A stretch of DNA of 64,000 bases from NCBI RefSeq assembly GCF_014652915.1, contig NZ_BMZS01000003.1, forward strand, positions 434,001 to 498,000, written 5' to 3'. The translations under genes and the position numbers were made by a program. The notes beneath the pieces were generated by a model. That model did not search any database, was not told where the DNA came from, and saw nothing but the letters and a program-made list of their open reading frames with translations. Source of the DNA: Thalassobaculum fulvum (GTDB lineage Bacteria; Pseudomonadota; Alphaproteobacteria; Thalassobaculales; Thalassobaculaceae). Every line of letters begins with the position of its first letter. The stretch's first letter is position 1. This document shows positions 8,131 to 18,848 of the stretch, piece after piece.

Positions 8131-8829
8131 TTGCCCGAGAACCTGGTCCTGCTGCCGGGATTGCTGAACGACGCGGACCTGTGGTCCCGGCAGATCGCCG
8201 GCCTTTCGGACCTGGTCGACCGCATCGACGTTCCCGACCTGACCCGCCACGAGACCCTGGCCGGGCTGGCCGAGGCGGTGCTCGCGGAGGCACCCGAGCG
8301 GTTCGCCCTGGCCGGCCTCTCGATGGGCGGCTACGTCGCGCTCGAGGTATTCCGGCGGGCGCCCGAACGGGTCGAGCGCCTGGCCCTGCTCGACACGTCG
8401 GCGCGGCCCGACAGCGACGAGCAGCGGCGCCGGCGGACCGGCCTGATCCAGTTGGCCGACATGGGGCGGTTCAAGGGCGTGACGCCCAGGCTGCTGCCGA
8501 TGCTGGTGCACCCGGACCGGCTCGACGACCCGGCGGTCACCGGGCCGATCTTCGAGATGGCGGCGCGGGTCGGACGCGACGGCTTCATCCGCCAGCAGAA
8601 GGCGATCCTGTCGCGCGGCGACAGCCGGGACCTGCTGCCCGCCATCGACCGCCCGACGCTGGTGGTCTGCGGACGCCAGGACCAGCTGACGCCGCTGCAT
8701 CTGTCCGAGGAGATCGCCGCCGGCATCCGCGGGGCGCGCCTGGAGGTGGTCGAGGGGTGCGGCCATCTGCCGGCTCTCGAGCATCCGGACGCCACGACCG
8801 GTCTCATGCGGCAGTGGCTGGAGACCTGA
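8131..8829 (+). CDS. Alpha/beta-fold hydrolase
   Basis: A 232-residue alpha/beta hydrolase. The nucleophile elbow is GLSMGG (Ser64), the acidic residue lies in CGRQDQLTP, and the catalytic His is in GCGHLPALEHP near the C-terminus, so the triad is complete. The oxyanion-loop segment is LLPGLLNDADLW. The family covers esterases, lactonases and C-C hydrolases; no specific substrate can be named. The TTG at 8131 is chosen because GGAGGAGACTGAG precedes it at good spacing; an ATG at 8107 lacks a ribosome site. A glycosyltransferase gene begins 2 bases after the stop, so the two are probably co-transcribed, although a shared function is not obvious. Confidence 0.86.
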   Translation: MPENLVLLPGLLNDADLWSRQIAGLSDLVDRIDVPDLTRHETLAGLAEAVLAEAPERFALAGLSMGGYVALEVFRRAPERVERLALLDTSARPDSDEQRRRRTGLIQLADMGRFKGVTPRLLPMLVHPDRLDDPAVTGPIFEMAARVGRDGFIRQQKAILSRGDSRDLLPAIDRPTLVVCGRQDQLTPLHLSEEIAAGIRGARLEVVEGCGHLPALEHPDATTGLMRQWLET

Positions 8830-8831
8830 CC

Positions 8832-9755
8832 GTGGCACGCGTGCTGTTCGGAATGATCGACAACAGGACCCGGCCGATCGGCGGGGTCAAGGTCATCTAC
8901 CAGGCGGTCGGCGCGCTGCGGCGCCGGGGCATCGACGCCTATGTGGCGAGCGGCGTCGGCATGCCGGAATGGCTGGCCGGCAGCCGGGCCATACGGGACG
9001 TCGAGATCGTCGACATGTCCAAGCCGCAGCGGCTCGAGGCGGACGACCTGTACGTCGCGACCGACGCCATCGGCCCGCACCGCATGGAGTTCATGCTGGC
9101 CCGGCCGGATCGCCGGGTGCTGTTCGTCCAGAACCACAACGCCATACCCACCAACACCGCGGTCGACTGGAGCCGGCTGACCCACATCCGCTGCCTGACG
9201 GTGTCGCAGTACTCTAGGCGGTACCTGATGGAGGAGGCCGGGTTCCGGCAGGTCGACGTGGTGTCGCCGGGGGTCGATCTCGAGGTGTTCAGGCCGGGGC
9301 GCGAGCGCCGGCACCGGATCGCCTACATGCCGCGCAAATGGCCCGGCCTGGCGGAACGCTTTCGCCAACACGTCGCCGGATCCGTCGAGTGGTATCCGAT
9401 CGAGAATGCGACCGAGCAGGAAACCGCCGATATTCTAGGGGGTTCGAGCATATTCTTGAATCTCGGTCGTAACGAAGGCCTCGGCCTGCCGCCGCTCGAG
9501 GCCATGGCCGCCGGCTGCATCGTCTGCGGCTTCGCCGGGGAAGGGACCACGGACTTCGCCTCGCCGGAGAACGGATTCTGGGCGGCCGAGGGCGACATGC
9601 GGGGCTGCCTGCAGGCCGTCGCGGACGCGGCGGCGGCGGCCGGGAATCCGGCCAGGGCCGAGGCGATCGTCCGCAACGGGCAGGAGACCGCCGCGCGGTA
9701 CTCGCTGGCCGCGTTCGAGGAGGCGCTGGCGGCCTACATTCGCCGGCTGCTCTGA
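8832..9755 (+). CDS. GT4-type glycosyltransferase
   Basis: A 307-residue protein from GTG 8832. It has the GT-B layout: an N-terminal Rossmann half starting VLFGMIDNRTRPIGGVK, a linker around VDVVSPGVDLEVF, and a C-terminal half with the EGLGLPPLEAMAAGC motif near residue 215, the E-x7-E pattern of GT4 enzymes that binds the nucleotide-sugar. It is shorter than typical GT4 enzymes (350-400 residues). It likely transfers a sugar to a lipid, polysaccharide or metabolite acceptor in the cytoplasm. There is no surrounding polysaccharide locus, so the product is unknown. Convergent with parE, 16 bases apart. Confidence 0.83.
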   Translation: MARVLFGMIDNRTRPIGGVKVIYQAVGALRRRGIDAYVASGVGMPEWLAGSRAIRDVEIVDMSKPQRLEADDLYVATDAIGPHRMEFMLARPDRRVLFVQNHNAIPTNTAVDWSRLTHIRCLTVSQYSRRYLMEEAGFRQVDVVSPGVDLEVFRPGRERRHRIAYMPRKWPGLAERFRQHVAGSVEWYPIENATEQETADILGGSSIFLNLGRNEGLGLPPLEAMAAGCIVCGFAGEGTTDFASPENGFWAAEGDMRGCLQAVADAAAAAGNPARAEAIVRNGQETAARYSLAAFEEALAAYIRRLL

Positions 9756-9771
9756 GAAGGCCGCTTCCGGG

Positions 9772-11781
<2,010 letters not shown>

Positions 11782-11878
11782 ATCCGGTCGTCTGCAGGTC
11801 GGAGAAGGGCTATCGGCCCGTGGGCGTCGAGTTTATCCTGTGGGTGCGCTCAGCGCGAGTGCAAGATATGGTGTGAAG

Positions 11879-12286
11879 ATGGCAACAGCAGGACGAGACG
11901 ATTCCGGGCGCCAGCCGCGCGGCGAGATGGAGATCCGGACGATCGCGATGCCGGCGGACACCAACCCGAACGGCGACATCTTCGGCGGCTGGGTGCTCAG
12001 CCAGATGGACATCGCCGGCGGCCTGACGGCGGCCCGGCGGGCCCAGGGCCGGGTGGCGACCGTCGGGATCGACGCCATGACCTTCGTCCGGCCGGTCGGC
12101 GTGGGCGACGTGATGTGCTGCTACGGGCATGTCGAGAAGGTCGGCACCACCTCCATCACGGTGGCGATCGAGGCCTGGAAGGTTCTCTGGTTCGAGCGTC
12201 GCGAGGTCCGCACGCTGGTGACGGAAGGCCGCTTCACCTACGTGGCGATCGACGACGACGGCCGCAAGCGGCCGGTCGACCGGTAG
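11879..12286 (+). CDS. yciA: Hotdog-fold acyl-CoA thioesterase, YciA type
   Basis: A 135-residue single hotdog domain. The stretch NPNGDIFGGWVLSQMD is the hallmark of YciA/acyl-CoA thioesterase II-like enzymes, with the catalytic Asp in this helix region, followed by FVRPVGVGDVMCCYG. YciA hydrolyses short- to long-chain acyl-CoA to free acid and CoA, probably in turnover of the acyl-CoA pool. The start at 11879 is preferred; a longer frame from 11840 adds 13 residues that are not family-like. It is divergent from parE. Confidence 0.9.
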   Translation: MATAGRDDSGRQPRGEMEIRTIAMPADTNPNGDIFGGWVLSQMDIAGGLTAARRAQGRVATVGIDAMTFVRPVGVGDVMCCYGHVEKVGTTSITVAIEAWKVLWFERREVRTLVTEGRFTYVAIDDDGRKRPVDR

Positions 12287-12380
12287 CGCGCCGTCACGAT
12301 CCCGTGCGCCGGGGTCCGCCGGCCGCCGTGACCGCCTAGACTGGTCGCCATCGTTCGAACCGTGCGGCACGAGGCCGGTC

Positions 12381-12764
12381 ATGCGTTTGCATATGGTTGC
12401 GGCAGCCCTGCTGGTGCAGGTTGCCGGGGCCTTCGGCGCCGTCGCTCCGGCCGCCGCCGGGGAGGCCGACGTGGTCGGGGTCGAGATCCGTCCGGACGGG
12501 CCGGGCCTATGGTGCTTCGACGTCGCGGTGCGACACGACGACACGGGCTGGGAGCACTACGCCGACAGGTGGGACGTGGTCGGGCCGGACGGCACCGTGC
12601 TCGGCACCCGGGTCCTGCTGCATCCGCACGAGACAGAGCAGCCGTTCACGCGCAACCTGTCGGGTGTCGCCATCCCGGACGGGGTGACCTGGGTGACGGT
12701 CCGGGCACACGACAAGGTGCACGGTTACGGGGGCCGCGAGGCGACCGTCAGCCTGGCGCGCTGA
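12381..12764 (+). CDS. Secreted conserved protein of unknown function
   Basis: A 127-residue protein with a Sec signal peptide (residues 1-26, cleavage expected near APAAAG). The mature part is about 100 residues, beta-rich, with GLWCFDVAVRHDDTGWEHYA and VLLHPHETEQPFTR. Similar small periplasmic proteins occur in other alphaproteobacteria, but I know no function. One Cys remains in the mature part, so no intramolecular disulfide is expected. The 3' end overlaps the 3' end of the convergent hydroxylase gene by 17 bases. Confidence 0.78.
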   Translation: MRLHMVAAALLVQVAGAFGAVAPAAAGEADVVGVEIRPDGPGLWCFDVAVRHDDTGWEHYADRWDVVGPDGTVLGTRVLLHPHETEQPFTRNLSGVAIPDGVTWVTVRAHDKVHGYGGREATVSLAR

Positions 12765-13470
12765 CCGGGCCGGCGGCGACCCGGGGCGTCGCACGCCAGT
12801 GCAGCCATTCATTGACGGCCGCCTGTCGGAGGCGCTCGCCCGCCGGGGTGAAGCCGGCGCGCACGGCGTGCGGCAGGCGCTCGGCGATCCCGGGGCCGGT
12901 GACGTCGAAGTAGAGATGGATGCGGTCTTCGCCGGACAGATTGAAGACCCGGTGCGGGTATCCGTACTCGCCGTAGTACAGGCCGCCCACCGGCCAGTGG
13001 ACGCGCTCGTGGCAGAACTCGGTCACCGCGTCGGGACCGGAGCGGATCGGCAGGTGAAGGCGATAGCTGAGGGCCGACGGCGGCACCGGGTCGTAGTGCC
13101 AGTCCAGCAGGTCGCCCGGTGCCAGCCGGGCGATCACCACCGACCCGACTGTGCCGCCGAACTCCTCGAACAGCGCCGTGAGCGCCGGGAGCCGGTCGAG
13201 CGCGGGGCAGGGCCGGCCGGACCGGCCGGGCCCGGTCGGCGGATACGACACCCAGATCGACGACCACGACCCGTCCCAGCAGTCGTGCTGCCGTTCGGCG
13301 TCCGGCGTATCGTCGATCAGGTCCAGGACCTGCTCGACGATCGGGGCGAGCGGGGTATCGACCCTGACCGGCCCGGATAGGGCGGGTGCGTCGGTCCGGG
13401 TGAGCGCCTGGAAGCTGGTTTCGGGGGCGATGGCCGCGGTTGCCGCGGGGGTGCTGCGCTGCTGTGGCAT
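12748..13470 (-). CDS. Aspartyl/asparaginyl beta-hydroxylase-like dioxygenase
   Basis: A 240-residue protein. The region from about residue 85 to 195 resembles the Asp/Asn beta-hydroxylase fold: GSVVIARLAPGDLLDWHYDP supplies a metal-binding His, and PHRVFNLSGEDRIHLYFDV supplies the distal His and the 2-oxoglutarate-binding basic residue. This suggests an Fe(II)/2-oxoglutarate dioxygenase; whether it acts on a protein or a small molecule is unknown. No signal peptide. It lies downstream of glnA on the same strand but behind a strong terminator hairpin, so it is probably transcribed separately. Confidence 0.75.
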   Translation of the reverse strand: MPQQRSTPAATAAIAPETSFQALTRTDAPALSGPVRVDTPLAPIVEQVLDLIDDTPDAERQHDCWDGSWSSIWVSYPPTGPGRSGRPCPALDRLPALTALFEEFGGTVGSVVIARLAPGDLLDWHYDPVPPSALSYRLHLPIRSGPDAVTEFCHERVHWPVGGLYYGEYGYPHRVFNLSGEDRIHLYFDVTGPGIAERLPHAVRAGFTPAGERLRQAAVNEWLHWRATPRVAAGPVSAPG

Positions 13471-13495
13471 GCCACGACCGTAGCACGAAGAAGCA

Positions 13496-13521
13496 ACGGG
13501 CCGTCCCGAAGGACGGCCCGT
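13496..13521 (-). terminator. Intrinsic terminator of glnA
   Basis: ACGGGCCGTCC-TTCG-GGACGGCCCGT read on the minus strand: a perfect 11-bp stem with a stable UUCG tetraloop, 24 bases after the glnA stop, followed by TGCTTCTTCG. It separates glnA from the hydroxylase-like gene downstream. Confidence 0.82.
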
Positions 13522-13544
13522 GCCGAGAACGATCCGGGGAGGGA

Positions 13545-14957
13545 TCAGCTCGAGTAGTACATCTGGAACTCGATCGGATGCGGGGTGTGCTCGAACGCGT
13601 ACACCTCCTCCATCTTGAGCTCGATGTAGCCGTCGATCTGGTCGTCGGTGAACACCCCGCCCTGGGTCAGGAACGCACGGTCCTTGTCCAGGTTCTCGAG
13701 CGCGTCACGCAGCGAGCCGCAGACGGTCGGGATGTCGGCCAGTTCCTCCGGCGGCAGGTCGTACAGGTTCTTGTCCATCGGGTCGCCCGGATGGATCTTG
13801 TTCTGGATGCCGTCGAGGCCGGCCATCAGCATCGCCGAGAAGCCGAGATAGGGGTTGCCCGCCGGATCCGGGAACCGGACCTCGACGCGCTTGCCCTTCG
13901 GGCTGTTGACGTGCGGGATACGGCAGGAAGCCGAACGGTTGCGCGACGAGTAGGCCAGCAGCACCGGCGCCTCGAAGCCCGGGATCAGCCGCTTGTAGCT
14001 GTTGGTCGTCGAGTTGGTGAAGGCGTTGATCGCGCGGGCGTGCTTGATGATGCCGCCGATGTAGTACAGCGCCATGTCCGACAGGTCGGCGTAGCCCGAG
14101 CCCGCGAACAGCGGCTTGCCGTCCTTCCAGATCGACTGGTGCACGTGCATGCCCGAGCCGTTGTCGCCGGAGATCGGCTTCGGCATGAAGGTCGCGGTCT
14201 TGCCGTAGGCGGCCGCGACCTGATGGATCACGTACTTGTAGATCTGCAGATGGTCGGCGGTCTGGATCAGCGTGCCGAACTCCATGCCGAGCTCGTGCTG
14301 CGAGGGCGCCACCTCGTGGTGGTGCTTCTCGACCTTCACGCCCATCTCGCCCATGACCGACAGCATCTCGCCGCGGATGTCCTGGCCGGAGTCGACCGGC
14401 GGGACCGGGAAGTAGCCGCCCTTGACGCCCGGGCGGTGGCCCAGGTTGCCCTCTTCATAGGCGCGGGCGGTGTTGTACGGGCCTTCCTCGCTGTCCAGCT
14501 CGTAGTAGCCCTTGTTGCCCTTGACGTCGTACTTGACGTCGTCGAACACGAAGAACTCGGCTTCCGGGCCGAAGTAGGCGGTGTCGCCGATGCCCAGGCT
14601 CTGCATGTACTTCAGCGCCGCCTTGGAGGTCGACCGCGGGTCGCGCTCGTAGGGCTGGCCGGTGGAGGGCTCCACGATGTCGCAGATGATCGCCAGGGTC
14701 GGCTGGGCGAAGAACGGATCCATGACCGCGGTCGACAGATCCAGCTTCAGACCCATGTCCGACTCGTTGATCGCCTTCCAGCCGGCGATGGACGACCCGT
14801 CGAACATGAAGCCCTCAACGAGCGAGTCCTCGTCGATCGTGCGCACGTGCTGGGTCACGTGCTGCATCTTGCCCCGCGGATCGGTGAACCGGAGATCGAC
14901 GTAGCTGACGTCGTTCTCCTCGATCATTTCCATTACGCGCTTAACGTCGTCGGACAT
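13545..14957 (-). CDS. glnA: Glutamine synthetase type I
   Basis: A 470-residue GSI-beta enzyme, ATP-dependent condensation of ammonium with glutamate. Seen: [11 protein letters not shown] near residue 51, EAEFFVFD (metal site), [13 protein letters not shown], the [10 protein letters not shown] loop, and the adenylylation site KNLYDLP with Tyr399. That site means activity can be switched off by GlnE. The start [11 protein letters not shown] at 14957 is preferred; an upstream frame to 15023 would run through intergenic hairpins. glnB lies 117 bases upstream, giving the usual alphaproteobacterial glnB-glnA unit with a sigma54-like promoter before glnB. It is the central ammonium-assimilating enzyme. 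Confidence 0.97.
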   Translation of the reverse strand: MSDDVKRVMEMIEENDVSYVDLRFTDPRGKMQHVTQHVRTIDEDSLVEGFMFDGSSIAGWKAINESDMGLKLDLSTAVMDPFFAQPTLAIICDIVEPSTGQPYERDPRSTSKAALKYMQSLGIGDTAYFGPEAEFFVFDDVKYDVKGNKGYYELDSEEGPYNTARAYEEGNLGHRPGVKGGYFPVPPVDSGQDIRGEMLSVMGEMGVKVEKHHHEVAPSQHELGMEFGTLIQTADHLQIYKYVIHQVAAAYGKTATFMPKPISGDNGSGMHVHQSIWKDGKPLFAGSGYADLSDMALYYIGGIIKHARAINAFTNSTTNSYKRLIPGFEAPVLLAYSSRNRSASCRIPHVNSPKGKRVEVRFPDPAGNPYLGFSAMLMAGLDGIQNKIHPGDPMDKNLYDLPPEELADIPTVCGSLRDALENLDKDRAFLTQGGVFTDDQIDGYIELKMEEVYAFEHTPHPIEFQMYYSS

Positions 14958-15023
14958 GGTTTCCTTCCTGTCTCCAAATTGCCGGTGCGGGTCCGCTCGC
15001 GGGTCCCGCCCCATGCGCCTCAT

Positions 15024-15067
15024 CCCGGGAGGCCCGGGAAACTCCCACAGCGGGGCCGGGGCCCCGC
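15024..15067 (-). promoter_or_regulatory. Two tandem hairpins between glnB and glnA
   Basis: Going from glnB to glnA: GCGGGGC-CCCG-GCCCCGC (15050-15067; 7-bp stem), then CCCGGG-CCT-CCCGGG (15024-15038; 6-bp stem). The first begins 8 bases after the glnB stop. No T-run follows either. They could terminate part of the transcripts or mark an RNA-processing site that yields a separate glnA message; processing of a glnBA message has been reported for Rhodospirillum rubrum. Confidence 0.55.
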
Positions 15068-15074
15068 CGCTTCC

Positions 15075-15575
<501 letters not shown>

Positions 15576-15614
15576 TCATGGGCGGGTGATCAAGATTTGT
15601 GCAGCGTTTCGCCT

Positions 15615-16781
15615 TCAGGACAGGCAGGCCTTGATGCGCCGGATCGCCTCCCGGATGTTGTCGGTCGAGTTCGCATAGGAGAACCGCAGGTAGCCTTCGC
15701 CATAGGCGCCGAAGCTGGTGCCGGAGATCACGGCGACGCCGGCCTCCTCCAGCAGCTTTGTCTGCAGCGCCTTCGAGGTCATGCCGGTGCCCTCGATGTT
15801 CGGGAACGCATAGAACGCGCCGCCCGGCTCGACGCACCGGAAGCCGGGGATCTGGTTCAGCTCGCTGACGATCACCCGGCGCCGTTCGTCGAACGCCTCG
15901 ACCATCGAATGCACCGCGTCCTGCGGGCCGGTGAGGGCGGCCAGGCCGGCGAACTGGGTCGGGGCGTTGACGCAGGAATGGCAGTTGACCGCCAGCTTCT
16001 CGACGTGCGGGAACACCTCCTTCGGCCACAGCGAGTAGCCGAGCCGCCAGCCGGTCATCGCGTAGGTCTTCGACCAGCCGTCCAGCAGGATCAGCCGTTC
16101 GCGGATTTCCGGGTACGACAGCAGGGTGACGTGCTGGCGGCCGTCGTACAGCATCTGCCCGTAGATCTCGTCCGACATCACCATGACGTCCGGCCAGTTC
16201 GCCAGGCCGGCGACCAGGGCGTCGAACTCCTCCTTCGGGACCGCGCCGCCGGTCGGGTTGGCCGGGCTGTTCAGGATGATCAGCCGGGTCCGCGGGGTGA
16301 TCTTGGCGAGCAGGTCCCGGGCCGAGAACGCGAAGCCGTTCTCCTCGCTCAGCCGGTACGGCACCGGCGTGGCGCCGGAGAACTTCACCGAGCTCTCGTA
16401 GATCGGGAAGCCCGGGTTCGGGTACATGATCTCGGTGCCCGGCTGCCCGAACATCAGGCAGGCGAAGAACATGGTCGGCTTGCCGCCCGGCATGATCATG
16501 ATCAGGTTCGGGTCGACCTCGACGCCGTGGCGTTTCTTCAGGTCGGCGGCGACGCCCTCGCGCAGCTGCGGGATGCCGGCGGCCGGGGTGTAGCCGTGGT
16601 GGCCGTCGCGCATCGCCTTGATGCCGGCCTCGACGATGTGGTCCGGCGTCTTGAAGTCGGGCTGGCCGATGCCGAGGTTGATGATGCTCTTGCCGGCGGC
16701 CGCCAGGGCGTTGGCGCGGGCCAGCACCTCGAACGCGGTCTCGGTGCCGAGTTGGGACATCCGGTCGGCCAGGACGGGCAT
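15615..16781 (-). CDS. Class I/II pyridoxal-phosphate aminotransferase
   Basis: A 388-residue fold-type I aminotransferase. The PLP lysine is K238 in GWSKTYAMTGWRLG; SPANPTGG supplies the Asn that contacts the cofactor ring, and the C-terminal FSYAN contains the carboxylate-binding Arg of the family (YLRFSYAN). The N-terminal phrase INLGIGQPDFKTP is typical of aspartate/aromatic/alanine-type enzymes of subgroup I. Substrate not resolvable. The ribosome site GAGAGGAAACG precedes ATG 16781. Upstream lies the zinc-ribbon gene, then a second aminotransferase on the opposite strand. Confidence 0.88.
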   Translation of the reverse strand: MPVLADRMSQLGTETAFEVLARANALAAAGKSIINLGIGQPDFKTPDHIVEAGIKAMRDGHHGYTPAAGIPQLREGVAADLKKRHGVEVDPNLIMIMPGGKPTMFFACLMFGQPGTEIMYPNPGFPIYESSVKFSGATPVPYRLSEENGFAFSARDLLAKITPRTRLIILNSPANPTGGAVPKEEFDALVAGLANWPDVMVMSDEIYGQMLYDGRQHVTLLSYPEIRERLILLDGWSKTYAMTGWRLGYSLWPKEVFPHVEKLAVNCHSCVNAPTQFAGLAALTGPQDAVHSMVEAFDERRRVIVSELNQIPGFRCVEPGGAFYAFPNIEGTGMTSKALQTKLLEEAGVAVISGTSFGAYGEGYLRFSYANSTDNIREAIRRIKACLS

Positions 16782-16897
16782 GGGTCGTTTCCTCTCGCGT
16801 GACGCGGCGGCGCTACGCGGCGCCTTGTTGAAGCGGCGGCATTCTAGCGACCCTTAGCGTCGGCGAAAGGGTTCTCCTGCCTCTTCTCGTGACGTCC

Positions 16898-17242
16898 TCA
16901 GGGGTCTGACAGCGGGCCGCCACACACCGGGCACTTGACCTCCGGCGAGATCGGGTTGATGCCGATGATCGTGTCCCCGCAGGAGTCGCAGAACTTAAAG
17001 AACCGGCCGGGAAAGATCATGAGGACCAAGAACAGCGCGCCCGCGACGACCTTGAAATGAAGCGGTGCCCCTGTCGTGAAGAGAAGCGCCGCGAACGCAA
17101 CGCCATAGATCGGCCAAGCAGTTCGACCGACTCGACGCTTGAGAGCGACGTTCTTCGAGTACACCACGAAGAAAAGGCCGGGAATCCCGATCATCAGAAG
17201 CATCGTTATAAGGATCGGCTCGACCGTGTCGAATGCGTCCAT
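16898..17242 (-). CDS. Small membrane protein with C-terminal zinc ribbon
   Basis: A 114-residue protein, no family recognised. Two to three hydrophobic segments (about residues 9-28, 40-58 and 60-75) are followed by CDSCGD and CPVCGG, two CxxC knuckles that should bind one zinc on the side reached by the C-terminus. Ribosome site GAGGAAAGCAGG precedes ATG 17242. Its base composition is clearly lower in GC (below 60% by eye) than the flanks, and codons such as AGA, ATA and TTA appear, which suggests recent acquisition. It sits alone between two aminotransferase genes. Confidence 0.66.
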   Translation of the reverse strand: MDAFDTVEPILITMLLMIGIPGLFFVVYSKNVALKRRVGRTAWPIYGVAFAALLFTTGAPLHFKVVAGALFLVLMIFPGRFFKFCDSCGDTIIGINPISPEVKCPVCGGPLSDP

Positions 17243-17425
17243 CCTGCTTTCCTCGCGCCCCCGAGCCAGGCATCGACAAAGGGACAAGATGAGCGGCCGT
17301 CGCCACGAAACGCAATCCAAGATCAGCTTGGCTGGCGATGCGCTTCTTGCGCGCCGCCTGTCTCCGCGCTAATCGAGCCGTCCCCAGGTCCCCGCAGCGA
17401 GGGGCCGGGCCGGGAGAAGCGCCCC

Positions 17426-18592
17426 ATGAAGCCAGCGAATTCCCTGCTGTCCAGCTACGGCACCACGGTGTTCGAGGTGATGTCGCGGCTGGCGATCCAG
17501 CACCAGGCGATCAACCTGGGGCAGGGGTTTCCCGACGACCGCGGCCCGGACCCCGTGCTCGACGCCGCCTCGAAGGCGCTCTACGACCCGCCGAACCAGT
17601 ACCCGCCGATGCTCGGCGTGCCGGAGCTGCGGCAGGCCGTCGCCGCCCACAACAAGCGGTTCTACGGCATCGACGTCGACTGGCAGACCGAGACCATGGT
17701 GTCGACCGGCGCCACCGAGGGGCTGGCGGCCTGTTTCCTGGCGCTGATCGAGCCGGGCGACGAGGTCGTGCTGATCGAGCCGCTGTACGACTGCTACCTG
17801 CCGATGATCCGGCGTGCCGGCGGCATCCCCCGGCCGGTCCGGCTGACCCCGCCCGAATGGAAGCTCGACCTGGGCGCGCTGGAGGCGGCGTTCAGCGAGC
17901 GCACCAAGCTGATCGTGCTGAACAACCCGCAGAACCCGGCCTCCAAGGTGTTCGACCGCGCCGGGCTGGAGGCGATCGCCGAGCTGGTGAAGCGCTACGA
18001 CGCCTACGCGGTGTGCGACGAGGTCTACGAGCACCTGTGCTTCGACGGCCGCAGGCACGTGCCCCTGATGACCCTGCCGGGCATGCGCGAGCGCTGCGTG
18101 CGCATCGGCTCGGCCGGCAAGACTTTCTCGCTGACCGGCTGGAAGGTCGGCTACCTGACCGGCCCGGAGCACCTGCTGCAGCCGATCGCCAAGGCGCACC
18201 AGTTCCTGGTGTTCACCACCGCGCCGAACCTGCAGCGCGCGGTCGCCTTCGGGCTGGGCCAGGACGACTCGTACTTCGACGGCCTGCGCGATTCCATGCA
18301 GGCCAAGCGCGACCGGCTGTCGACGGCACTGGCCGGCATCGGCCTGGAGCCGGCGGTCTGCCAGGGGACCTACTTCCTGTTCGTCGACGCCAAGCGCTTC
18401 CTGAAGCCGGGCGAGGACGACGAGGCGTTCTGCCGCAGGCTGGTCACCGAGGCCGGCGTGGCGGCGGTGCCGGTGTCGGCGTTCTACCTGGACCGGGCGT
18501 CGGCGCCGACCGACTTCATCCGGTTCTGCTTCGCCAAGCGCGACGAGGTGCTGGACGGCGCGGTCGAACGGCTGGCGGACTACCTCGGCTGA
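17426..18592 (+). CDS. Aminotransferase, methionine/kynurenine type (YbdL-like)
   Basis: A 388-residue fold-type I PLP enzyme. The start MKPANSLLSSYGTTVFEVMS leads into INLGQGFPDDRGP, the pattern of kynurenine/methionine aminotransferases; PLP lysine K232 in GSAGKTFSLTGWK; NNPQNPASKVF provides the cofactor Asn; RFCFAKRDE holds the carboxylate-binding Arg. YbdL-type enzymes transaminate methionine and other sulfur or aromatic amino acids. A GAGAAGC ribosome site precedes ATG 17426; longer frames to the left have no family support. The tRNA-His gene follows about 95 bases later. Confidence 0.87.
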   Translation: MKPANSLLSSYGTTVFEVMSRLAIQHQAINLGQGFPDDRGPDPVLDAASKALYDPPNQYPPMLGVPELRQAVAAHNKRFYGIDVDWQTETMVSTGATEGLAACFLALIEPGDEVVLIEPLYDCYLPMIRRAGGIPRPVRLTPPEWKLDLGALEAAFSERTKLIVLNNPQNPASKVFDRAGLEAIAELVKRYDAYAVCDEVYEHLCFDGRRHVPLMTLPGMRERCVRIGSAGKTFSLTGWKVGYLTGPEHLLQPIAKAHQFLVFTTAPNLQRAVAFGLGQDDSYFDGLRDSMQAKRDRLSTALAGIGLEPAVCQGTYFLFVDAKRFLKPGEDDEAFCRRLVTEAGVAAVPVSAFYLDRASAPTDFIRFCFAKRDEVLDGAVERLADYLG

Positions 18593-18687
18593 CCGCATTT
18601 CGGTCGGCGCGGGCATTTCAGTTGACGAGACCGGGGCGCTGCGATAGCAAACCGGCCTCGCGCGGCGGTCGCCGCGCCGAGGGTATG

Positions 18688-18764
<77 letters not shown>

Positions 18765-18848
18765 TCCCTCCCTCCCAAGTGTCCCCTCCCGAGGCTTTCC
18801 CGATCGTCCGCAGCCGGCTAGCGTCCTCGCAAGAGGACGAGGCGGACG

